A stretch of DNA of 64,000 bases, taken from positions 124,001 through 188,000 of the forward strand of contig JAWPGT010000044.1 of assembly GCA_034638255.1 (NCBI GenBank), given 5' to 3'. Every line of letters starts with the position of its first letter. Within the stretch, counting starts at the first letter, position 1. Made by a program: the position numbers and the translations under genes. Positions 48,990-57,705 of this stretch are shown here, piece by piece. The notes under the pieces are model-generated. The model did not search any database, had not been told where the DNA came from, and was given only the letters and a program-made list of their open reading frames with translations. Origin of the DNA: Coprinus comatus. Lineage: Eukaryota; Basidiomycota; Agaricomycetes; Agaricales; Agaricaceae.

Positions 48990-50306
48990 TCAATTCTCAA
49001 CAGAAAGTCTACGGGACATATTTGAAGTACTTGTAACTACTGGAGGTCTACAAAATGTTACTAAAATCGGAAAGACTTGAACTTGTCCTCGCATCGAAAG
49101 TTGTACAAAAATGGCACAAGCCTGCTCCTCACTGTCACATCTCACCATGAAGTCGCTCAAGTCTCCCGCCATATTAGAGGCGGTAATACTATTAAAATTG
49201 CAAATTAATAAATCATTGTTTTAAATTTAAAGAAATTCATACCATCCAAAGTAGATACCAGGTAAGATCGAGATTGGTACTACATACCAAGCATTTTCAT
49301 CATCAAGAGGAGATATAACTTGTCCGGGATGATACCTCCTTACTACCACACGCGGAGTCAGAAGCGACAGGTTGTGAACTTGTTCTCGCATGAACATGTC
49401 TGTATAATACTTATTTGCTTTCACTTGACTCCCATGAATGCGAACAATTTTGACGTTTTCAGAGTCACCAGCAACACGTTCCGCAGTTTTACTGGATAAA
49501 GGAATATCCAGACACTTTAGTACATATTCAAAAATTAGAGATAATTTCTACTCACCGACCCAGGAATACCCCGGTCTGAGTACCAGCCAATACCACACAC
49601 CACTCTAACTGGGAGACGTCTGGCTTCAAGTCTGGTTCAGTTTTGACCTTGACTTTATTTAGGTGATCATGAATTCTACGTTGAATTGTCTCGCAGGAGG
49701 TGTAAGGCTTTGAATTTAGGAGTTCATGTTGAAGTTTGCGTGAGCCTGCATTGCCAACAAGCCCGGTCTCGGAGGCAACCTGATAGACAATCTCAGCGTC
49801 GTTGCGAGAGTGGAAGTTATTCCACTGGGCATTTCTAAACCTTTTGACATGGCGACGAGTCTCTTTCCTGAAAAGAATGAGTATGGAGTTGAGTGACGAT
49901 GTGATTATGTGACATTCAACAGTTGATCATGACAACCTACCACGTATCAAACACCCCAGTCTGTCGGCCACGCAGTACAACATAGGCACCAATCTTACAG
50001 AAACAACGAAAGGGGAATTCATCATCATCACTGCCCCCTTTGACACCTTCTACATCGGACCCACTCTCCCCTTCAACGCCTTCTACATCAGACCCAGATG
50101 TTGTTGAAGTTTCACATGCAACAGTGACGCTGGTGGTATCTTTCTCCTTGTCCACTGAGGCTACATAAAATTAAGTAAGTTAATAATCCCAATGTGTATG
50201 ATAAATTGATTTTTTTTTTTCACATACTGGTATTGTAGGAAAGGGGGCTGCTCCGGACGTGTTCTTGAGGACAACATGCTTTGGTAGACAAACTCCTGCA
50301 TGCCAT
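48990..50306 (-). CDS. Protein with three RNase H1 N-terminal (viroplasmin-like) modules
   Basis: Five exons (50306-50228, 50160-49941, 49867-49556, 49491-49243, 49188-48990) join in phase for 352 aa, starting at ATG 50306 (MACRSL). Three segments resemble the RNase H1 N-terminal hybrid-binding fold (Pfam Cauli_VI, PF01693): YVVLRGRQTGVFDTW with VKRFRNAQWNNFHSRNDAE; WCVVLAGTQTGVF with VAGDSENVKIVRIHGS; and AWYVVPISILPGIYFG with a late SEEQACAIFV. In RNase H1 this fold binds RNA/DNA hybrids through the Gly-x-x-x-Gly-Val/Ile-Tyr/Phe strand and an aromatic residue. No RNase H catalytic domain follows. The acidic N-terminal linker contains two SDVEGV repeats. Nucleic-acid or protein binding is a reasonable guess; the role is unknown. 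Confidence 0.7.
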
Positions 50307-50648
50307 TGCAATGTCTGTGAGTGTGAAATTAACTTGATAGAGGTGGACAACGCAATGGCTTACATTTTAGGGAGAATGTTGATATGCAGTATGCTACATG
50401 ACAACGTTAATCACCATGCTACGATTTGTTGCAAATCCCATATCCCAACCAGCTAGAAACGCCGTTGAGATGTCACATCATCCAAAACCTTCTGTGGATC
50501 TCTTCAAATTAATGAGTCAAGACTCAAGATAATTGATGTGCCGCGGATTGTTGGGTCGCCATATTCACATATCTCCTTGTGATTAAAAAGCAGAACTCAG
50601 GATTTTTCACATCCTTTCTGTGTATACCCACCCTCATTTGCTCTCTTC

Positions 50649-51432
50649 ATGTCGTCCAACTCTAGTGACTCCACTACTGCTTTTCCTGACGCCTCTATTG
50701 CTTGTCAACCACCTTCAGAACCAGAAGTTGTTGGTGACGAGACCTATGCACTCCGTAACCCTCACAAGAAGGTCCAGTCCAAGCGTCCCAAGCGTAGGCC
50801 TCTCTCAGATGCAGAGAAAATAACTCGAGGTCTTCGTATTCAAAAGCGACGAGAGATCAACGCTACTTACGACGAGGAAATTCGTGAATTGCATTGCATG
50901 TGTGAGGTACGGATTAGGGAGCTTTCTGCCAAGTACAAGAAGAAAGAGAGAATGGTTCGATCCCATGTCTTCTATGTTAGGCAGGTCAGAGGGAGGAGGA
51001 AGATTAGTCTTTTTAATGCAGAAGTTAGCCGAAAGGCGCGTCAGTACAAAAGTGAGTAATTTCTGAACATTATTAAATCTACCATTAATATTGACTAATT
51101 TATTCTTCCAGTCGCAGACATTCCCTTTATGCTGGATGAAATTCAGACTGCAGTCATTTCTGAACGTGCAAATCGGAAAGAACCACTTACAAGGGAGGAA
51201 AAACAAGAACTTATCAACGAACTTGAAGAACAACGTGAAGTCTGATCTACTGGTGCTCACCCAAACAACAAAAGTGCTGCCCAGGATGTTGCAATACTCG
51301 GCAAGTATATCACTGAAGAAGTAAGTCCTTTGTTCTCGAATGAATTGATACAATACTAATGTTTCTATAGTTGACAAAATTAACTGAACGAACTGGAGTA
51401 GCCTGTCTTTTTGCCATCACTCGAGGTCATGT
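50649..51432 (+). pseudogene. 5' part of a basidiomycete uncharacterised gene, cut by a copia LTR
   Basis: Three exons (50649-51051, 51112-51320, 51371-51432) read MSSNSSDSTTAF, a basic helix (RRPLSDAEKITRGLRIQKRR), ADIPFMLDEIQTAV, then LTERTGVACLFAITRGHV. The frame ends where the LTR begins at 51433. The LTERTG...TRGH motif belongs to a large, uncharacterised family common in mushroom genomes, whose C-terminal half normally contains a GWP and a KLRDAL motif. An in-frame TGA at 51243 precedes STGAHP. The gene is therefore both truncated and interrupted. The divergent viroplasmin-like gene starts 342 bp away. Confidence 0.65.
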
Positions 51433-51649
51433 TGTTAAAACAAGAGCGTAGCGTAGTATGCATGGGTAGGTACGACTTAACACTTACTGAGGTGAGGGTT
51501 GTTGTAGTAGAAAGAACTGAAGTATATAATGCTGGAAATACATCTTTATATACATATTTACGTTGGTCCGTGCGAGAACATATTAAGTCACATGTTCATC
51601 AGCGTAATGCCATAGAGAATGTCATTGTAGAACTAATAATAGTTCAACA
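51433..51649 (-). repeat. 3' LTR of copia A
   Basis: Read on the minus strand it begins TGTTGAACT and ends TTTTAACA, the TG...CA boundaries expected of an LTR. It directly follows the polypurine tract after the pol stop. The second LTR is not available for comparison, so the inner and outer borders are inferred. Confidence 0.6.
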
Positions 51650-51685
51650 CTCCCCTGAATACGAACATGGCAGCTATGAAGCGCC

Positions 51686-54600
51686 CTATGTTGGGACCAT
51701 ATTATTTGAGCGCTTGGCAGCGCTATATGTGGGATTAGAAAACTCCAACCCGTAATAGTTATCACGGAAGTATTCAAACTTCACACGTCCGAGATTCTTC
51801 GTGAGAAGATCTGCAGGGTTCTCAGTGCCTGGGATGAAATAGAGCTGAACCTTCTTTTCATCAATTACTTGACGAATGAAGTGGAAAATGATATCTATGT
51901 GTTTTGATCTCTTTTCGACGGCAGGGTTTTGCGCGATAAAGAGAGAGCCCATATTGTCTCCACAAATATCCATTGGTTCGTTGGTGTATAAACCAAGTTC
52001 AGTCATAAGGCTTCTGATCCAGATGGACTGACGACTACAATCGGAAATAGCCATGTACTCAGCCTCTGTAGATGATAACGCGATAGTCTTCTGTGATCGA
52101 CTGACCCAGGCTACTGGACAGGATGCAACAGTGGACAGATAACCAGTTTGGGATCTTCGAGTAGAAGGATCACTAGCCCAATCAGAATCGCTATATGCAA
52201 TAAAGCCCTCATTACCAGCACCATTAAGCGTCATTCGATATTCTCGAGTCGCTAAGAGGTATCTGCAAATGTAGAGAGCTCTACGCAAGTGTTCTTCCGT
52301 AGGATTATGAGAATGTTGACTTAGCTTAGTCACAGCGAACGAAATGTCCGGACGCGTGCCAATAGCAATGTACAACAGTGATCCGATCACCTGTTGGTAC
52401 CTAGAACGGATGGAGGAGTTGATCGGCTTATCGTTCGGAACTGGATAGTACCCTTCTGGCAGCGGAGTTCGTGCCGGCTTGGTGTCACGGTCTGAGCCAG
52501 TGACTTTAAACCTTTCCAGGATCGTCTCTAAATAAGCACATTGATCAAGATAGATCTTTCGATTAGCTCGATCTCTCCTGATGCGCATACCGAGAAATTC
52601 TTTGACTTCTCCAAGGTCGCGGCATTCCCACTTTTTCATGAACTCTCCTTTTAGCTTTTTAAGCAGGGCAGAGTCATTTCCCATAAAAAGTACGTCGTCA
52701 ACGTACACGACAGCAATGACAAATTTGCCATTTTTTCGACGATATATATAAATACCGGCATCGGATTCACATCGCTTGAAACCTAGTTGGTTCATGGAAG
52801 ATGCCATCTCCTTCCACCAGGCCAAGCCGGCTTGTTTAAGGCCGTACAATGCACGTCGTAACCTCCACACCATGTGTTCTTTACCCTTAAGTTTAAAACC
52901 TTCGGGTTGATCCATGTAGATTTCCTCATCCAATTTGCCATAGAGATATGCTGTCTTTACATCGACAGACTCAATGTCCCAGTCTTCAAGGGCGGCTAAC
53001 CCGAGCAGGATTCGAGCGGACTCATATCTTACTACTGGAGAGAATAGTTCATCAAAATCGATGCCCTCGATTTGAGAAAATCCTTTAGCAACTAGTCTAG
53101 CACGTTTGCGACCGTCACTCTTTTCGTTAAAGACCCATCTATTTTTTACGGTTCTTCTTCCTTCCGGAAGTTTCACCAACTCGTAAACTTGTCGCTTTTT
53201 AAGCGCAGCTAGTTCTTCGAGACAAGCATTGTGCCAGTGTTTACGTTCCTCCGGATTCAATTTTACGAGATCACGGAATTGCTCAGGAACTGTTGTGGAA
53301 CTTGCCTTGCCCAATAAAAAGTTCATCAATTCTAACCCCCCTTCCTTAGTTATCCGTTGAATCTTACAATCTTCATCTTCTTCCATTGCGTCAGGATGTT
53401 GCTCCTTCGCATATTGCCTTGAAGCATCCTCGTGTTGTCTGCGTATTTCATCGCGACGTTCTCGGACTTCCTCAGGTGAAATGGGACGTGGATCTACTTT
53501 TGGGCGATCTCGTTGATTGCGGATTCTAAAATCATGTCCACGGAGACGAACTCTCCCCTGGGGTGGTAGAGGTTCATTGTGATTGTAATCTCGTAGGATT
53601 TCGGATGGATGTGTTCTCTCCCCATAAACGTTACCTTCTCTAAACGGAACAAACTTTTCTCGGCCAGAACGGCGAGGTAAAGGTTCAACAGGTCTAGTTA
53701 GGTGTTCAGGTCGTTCAGGTGATGGAGAAATGGGACGGGTGGAGTCAGTCCTAGGAGCAGGGCTCGGACTAGGTCGACGAATCGGTGATTCTGGATCAGC
53801 GTATGATAACGCTTCATCATCATCTTCATCAGATACTTCCTCGACTGTTGGTTTCCTGGGAGCAGGTTTACTCGGACCGGGAACAGGAGGTTTTTGAGAA
53901 GTAGATGGTCCGGGAATCGGACCTTGCGGTCTAAGCGTTGGGGTTCTATCACTGTCGTCTTGTCGAGATGTGTCCATAGGATCATCAGGATAAAGATCAG
54001 GTGTAAGATCCTCGTCATCTTCATCAGACACCGGAGGAGGAGGATTTATTTTTGGGTTTTTTGTAGAACCGGAGTCCTTAATTTTTTCGTGATCCGGCTT
54101 GCATTTGGGATACCAGCCCTCGTCGAAAATAGCTGTTTTCGCAGTATAAATGACATTTCCTTTCTGGTGTCGCATGAACGTAAAGTTAGCGCCAGCATAA
54201 CCAAGGAAGATCATTAATTCAGATCTGGGAGATAATTTGTCATCCCTTGATTCCTTCGGAATGAAAACATAGGCTGCACAGCCAAACACGTGAAGTCCAG
54301 ATAAATCTGGCTTTTTCCCTGTTACCATTTCTATGGGAGTTTTCCATTCAAGACGTTTGATGGGAGTTCGATTGTAACAATGAACTGCCGTGTTAAGGGC
54401 AAATTCCCACCAAGAATCTGGTAGGCATGCAGTAAGTCGCATGGCTTGCGCCTTTTCCTGAAGTGTGCGATTCAGTCTTTCTGCTCTACCGTTCTGCTGG
54501 TGTATATGTGGTGCAGACGTCTCGTGTACTATCCCTTTTGAGTGAAGGAATTCCTCAAATTTCTTAGAGACATACTCTCCGCCATTGTCGGTTCGGATAC

Positions 54601-55162
54601 ACTTAATCGTGTTACCGAATTGCTTTTCCTCAAAGGCACAGAATCTTTCAATTGCCATCAAGGCATCAGATTTGGCTCGTAGGAGGAGAATCCAGGCGTG
54701 GCTAGAATAGTCGTCATAGAACGTCATTGCCCACTTGTACTTGTGGTACGAGGCAACGGGGAATTCTAGAAGATCACTGTGGATCAATTCTAAAAATGAC
54801 TTCGCTCGTGTCAAAGAAGGATGATGTGCATCATCGGACATTTTGCCTCGAGCACAACCATCACAAACTTGACCGGAGATAGGAATGGGGATCTCAGGTA
54901 CTTTTTCTGAGTGTTTTGGTAATTGTCGCAGTACTTCCTTTCCAGGATGCGCCATTCGACGGTGCCAAAGATCATAAATAGAAAGTTTTGATGTGCAATA
55001 AGAGAGCACCTGATTCGCAGTATAGTGACGCACCATCCTAGTGTGAACATGATGGAGGGCATCTTCTAAGACTTTGAACACTGGGATGCGTGATGCATGC
55101 ATAAATATCTTTCCATTTGAACGATAAATATTGGTTCGCTTTAAATTTGACTCACTCCTCAT
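51686..55162 (-). CDS. Copia A pol: integrase, reverse transcriptase, RNase H
   Basis: A frame of 1158 codons from MRSESN; the pol frame is open further upstream to about 55215. In order it shows: the integrase HHCC zinc motif (HRRMAHPG, CDGCARGK); the catalytic Asp (HSDLLEF), Asp (RTDNGGEY) and Glu (QQNGRAERLNRT); an acidic/Pro-rich linker; reverse transcriptase with NRWVFNEK, VDVKTAYLYGKLDEEI and the active site YVDDVLFMG; and RNase H (YSDSDWASD, SSTEAEYMA, DNMGSLFIAQNP). It ends KFEYFRDNYYG about 40 codons before the LTR. All catalytic residues are present and no internal stop occurs, so the element was recently active or is still potentially so. Confidence 0.9.
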   Translation of the reverse strand: MRSESNLKRTNIYRSNGKIFMHASRIPVFKVLEDALHHVHTRMVRHYTANQVLSYCTSKLSIYDLWHRRMAHPGKEVLRQLPKHSEKVPEIPIPISGQVCDGCARGKMSDDAHHPSLTRAKSFLELIHSDLLEFPVASYHKYKWAMTFYDDYSSHAWILLLRAKSDALMAIERFCAFEEKQFGNTIKCIRTDNGGEYVSKKFEEFLHSKGIVHETSAPHIHQQNGRAERLNRTLQEKAQAMRLTACLPDSWWEFALNTAVHCYNRTPIKRLEWKTPIEMVTGKKPDLSGLHVFGCAAYVFIPKESRDDKLSPRSELMIFLGYAGANFTFMRHQKGNVIYTAKTAIFDEGWYPKCKPDHEKIKDSGSTKNPKINPPPPVSDEDDEDLTPDLYPDDPMDTSRQDDSDRTPTLRPQGPIPGPSTSQKPPVPGPSKPAPRKPTVEEVSDEDDDEALSYADPESPIRRPSPSPAPRTDSTRPISPSPERPEHLTRPVEPLPRRSGREKFVPFREGNVYGERTHPSEILRDYNHNEPLPPQGRVRLRGHDFRIRNQRDRPKVDPRPISPEEVRERRDEIRRQHEDASRQYAKEQHPDAMEEDEDCKIQRITKEGGLELMNFLLGKASSTTVPEQFRDLVKLNPEERKHWHNACLEELAALKKRQVYELVKLPEGRRTVKNRWVFNEKSDGRKRARLVAKGFSQIEGIDFDELFSPVVRYESARILLGLAALEDWDIESVDVKTAYLYGKLDEEIYMDQPEGFKLKGKEHMVWRLRRALYGLKQAGLAWWKEMASSMNQLGFKRCESDAGIYIYRRKNGKFVIAVVYVDDVLFMGNDSALLKKLKGEFMKKWECRDLGEVKEFLGMRIRRDRANRKIYLDQCAYLETILERFKVTGSDRDTKPARTPLPEGYYPVPNDKPINSSIRSRYQQVIGSLLYIAIGTRPDISFAVTKLSQHSHNPTEEHLRRALYICRYLLATREYRMTLNGAGNEGFIAYSDSDWASDPSTRRSQTGYLSTVASCPVAWVSRSQKTIALSSTEAEYMAISDCSRQSIWIRSLMTELGLYTNEPMDICGDNMGSLFIAQNPAVEKRSKHIDIIFHFIRQVIDEKKVQLYFIPGTENPADLLTKNLGRVKFEYFRDNYYGLEFSNPTYSAAKRSNNMVPT

Positions 55163-55212
55163 TCCTTGCAGCCATAAGGCGCCAGGTGAAATGATTCTAG
55201 TGGAGAGAGACT

Positions 55213-57213
55213 CTAAAAATAGACCGGGAACAGTGGAGTTGTTCTAATAACTCCGTCTACGTTGTGTTGAAAGAGAACTTTCCCACGACCTTTTATGGTT
55301 ATGAGATTATTGCTAGCGTCTCTGACACCACCAAATTCTCCTTCCTCTAACTCGATAAAGTCAGCTATATGCGGTGTGCAATTAAAGCTAGCGCCTGAAT
55401 CAAGGAGCCAAACTGCAGACTCTCTAGCATAATTAGGTTTTCCTTTGTCTTCACAAAAGTTGCATAAGCATTCAAGAGGTTTGACCGGTTCATCACTATT
55501 CTTAGGATCTTTTAGGTATTTCGTCGGTAAGACAAAATGATCACAGGTAGAAACAGGAGAAGTAATCATATTCGAAACTGAAACGGGAGTACAAACAGTA
55601 GTGGTAGATGATAAAAGAGAACTGGCAATAGTCCGACAATAGTCCGGCAGTCCATTAAGGCGCTCTAGAACATGGGGTCTGATGGAGCGATTGGTTCGTC
55701 TCCCCAACCTTGCTGGGTTGGGGCATCTCTGTAAGTTCCATTTAGTTAAGAAGAATTCTTGAGAGAAGAAAGGAACGTACTCATTGTACCAACCATCATC
55801 GACCTCGTAGTCACCATCGGCCTCGTAGTCAGGATCATTCATGTAGGCGTCAGCCTCGGAGATCGCTTCAGGGACATCGGAAGGTGGGACATAAGGAGGA
55901 GACTCAGATCTGCACGTGGGGGACCCAGGTGTAGAAACCGAAGACGAATCAACTTCCTCTTCAGGAAGGATGTGTGACACCATTGCATCAAGCGATAGTG
56001 GAGGTGATGGGGGACAGGGTTCAACCAGGCCGAAGCCGAGGCGAGCACCCATCTTTTCGAAGACCTCTGTCTTCTTTTTCTGATACCGGGTACGACCGAC
56101 CAGGTGACCGACAGGGGGAAGAAGAGTAGCACGAGGAGCGGGAGGCTCAACACCATGTACAACGACTTCATCTGCAGCCTTTTTCAAGGCCACTGCCCTG
56201 AGGCGGGGATCAGTAGTCTTCATCCTCTCGACGAGAGAACGAGTGGTGGACTTGTTGTTAGTGGGAGTCGTGAAAGACTCCAGAATAGCGGGGGACAATA
56301 TCATGTCAGCATTACCATCGTCTCCTTCGGCTTTGTTTGCCTTATTACCTCCACGTTTTCCGCGTCGATGCTTCTTCTTTTTATCCTTATCCCCCCCAGA
56401 AGCATCACCGCCGGAACCGGAGTTCTGGTTTTGGTTCTGATTAGAACCGGATGCCTTCTGTTGTTGTTGTTGGGGCTGCTGTGGAGCGCCTCCCTGAGGT
56501 TTAGAATAGGGCTTTGCACCCTTGTAGTTTTTAATGCCGGTAGAAGCGGCACGAGAAGCAGAAGCAGCTCCACGGGAATCTCGCCATGCACCCATAATGG
56601 CATCAGAGACAATCTGGACCGTTAAGGTCGAAAGGGCGTTACCATATTGAACGAGAAGGGCAGCACGAGTGGCACTCCATTGAGGAGGAATGCGTGTCAT
56701 CAACATCAATGCACGCAAGATAGCGGGGACGTTGATTGGGGGCGAGGCTTGCTCTAACTGCGTGAAGTAGTCCCTAAAGGTGGAGATCTCTTTAGAAGGA
56801 TCATTCACACCAGATAATCGGAACGAATCTGCAGAAGCATACAGCTCGTAAGCTGCACCTGCTGAAAATGTGCCATAAACTCGTCTCAGGTGTGTCCAAA
56901 GATCATCTGAGGTTGTTTCACCATGTCGAAGCATCTCATCGCTCAATCGGGAATTTAGCATCCCAAGAGCAAAGGCTTCAACATTGTCGAACTTTCGAAT
57001 CTCATCGACGTTCGTGGGGGGTACCATAGCGGCAGTGGCAGTTGCGGGGGAACCACCGACAGCTGCAGGCCTTGTGGCGCTGCCGTCAATCATTCTCGCT
57101 ACACACCATCCATCCATGTGGATCATGTTGGCAATAGACATAACACGTGCAGACCACACTTGGTAGTTAGCAGTGCCTGTGAGGACTGGGATCGAGGGGA
57201 TCAAAGCAGCCAT
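55213..57213 (-). CDS. Copia A gag and protease
   Basis: 666 codons. The capsid-type helical region (residues about 1-230) opens MAALIPSIPVLTGTANYQVW, the usual copia gag start, and contains WTHLRRVYGTFSAG. A Gln/Asn/Lys-rich basic stretch (PQQPQQQQQK, KDKKKKHRRGKRGG) takes the place of a CCHC knuckle. The aspartic protease motif LLDSGAS lies near residue 600. The frame stops with TAG at 55213 in VYF-stop. Pol continues in the -1 frame with SLSTRII, as if the stop were bypassed. It could be a programmed frameshift or a single-base loss. Confidence 0.85.
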   Translation of the reverse strand: MAALIPSIPVLTGTANYQVWSARVMSIANMIHMDGWCVARMIDGSATRPAAVGGSPATATAAMVPPTNVDEIRKFDNVEAFALGMLNSRLSDEMLRHGETTSDDLWTHLRRVYGTFSAGAAYELYASADSFRLSGVNDPSKEISTFRDYFTQLEQASPPINVPAILRALMLMTRIPPQWSATRAALLVQYGNALSTLTVQIVSDAIMGAWRDSRGAASASRAASTGIKNYKGAKPYSKPQGGAPQQPQQQQQKASGSNQNQNQNSGSGGDASGGDKDKKKKHRRGKRGGNKANKAEGDDGNADMILSPAILESFTTPTNNKSTTRSLVERMKTTDPRLRAVALKKAADEVVVHGVEPPAPRATLLPPVGHLVGRTRYQKKKTEVFEKMGARLGFGLVEPCPPSPPLSLDAMVSHILPEEEVDSSSVSTPGSPTCRSESPPYVPPSDVPEAISEADAYMNDPDYEADGDYEVDDGWYNEYVPFFSQEFFLTKWNLQRCPNPARLGRRTNRSIRPHVLERLNGLPDYCRTIASSLLSSTTTVCTPVSVSNMITSPVSTCDHFVLPTKYLKDPKNSDEPVKPLECLCNFCEDKGKPNYARESAVWLLDSGASFNCTPHIADFIELEEGEFGGVRDASNNLITIKGRGKVLFQHNVDGVIRTTPLFPVYF

Positions 57214-57350
57214 GAGTAGTTTTTGGAGATGTAAATCTACAACAAAACTTTCGTCAGAATTAGGAACTAAAGCAGCATTAACTGCGCTATGTTCTACTAA
57301 GTTGCAAGCTATCCGGCTAACCGAGTACGGTAAGGGTTTGCTTAGAGAAC

Positions 57351-57627
57351 TGTCAGGATTGCTCTAGACAGTCCCTAAGGTCAGCACTTCTGTGAGTTGT
57401 GGTTGGACATTATCTGTTGATTGGGACTTGTACATGATTTGCGATCTTTGTGACATCACAGTGTCACGTCACACATAGCTGAAGCGTCCTGCAGACACAT
57501 GAAGACTCTCTAGTCTAATACAAGTGTCTGCAGTACTTGGTTAATATCTCACTCATTTCTTGACCGATTCCTTTCATTCCTTCGTCGTCGCGTCCGTCTC
57601 GTCGTCCTCTACGTTCCTGCGCTTACA
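57351..57627 (+). repeat. 5' LTR of copia B with adjacent primer-binding site
   Basis: Begins TGTCAGGATTG and ends GCTTACA, followed by GGTTATGGGCCC at 57628, which resembles copia primer-binding sites used by fungal elements. The first 92 bp recur at 61515. Confidence 0.75.
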
Positions 57628-57705
57628 GGTTATGGGCCCCGTGCTTTAGGACTTCAAGAAATCGCGATATCTATTTATTACCACCTTTTCCCATCCTTAT
57701 CCTAG

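Larger units (their letters stand above)
51433..57350 (-). mobile_element. Ty1/copia retrotransposon A (5' end lost)
   Basis: On the minus strand it encodes gag-protease (57213-55213) and integrase-reverse transcriptase-RNase H (55162-51686), in the copia order. A purine tract (about 51650-51659, read TTCAGGGGAG) precedes a 217-bp 3' LTR (51649-51433). At the 5' side only about 137 bp of leader remain before element B begins at 57351, and no 5' LTR of A was found in the window. It inserted into the gene at 50649. The coding capacity is nearly complete, except for the frame break between gag-pro and pol. Confidence 0.85.

Noticed and set aside
55213..55260. Intron between copia A gag-pro and pol
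   Set aside because: No donor/acceptor pair joins the frames without deleting conserved residues, and a one-base slip explains the junction better.
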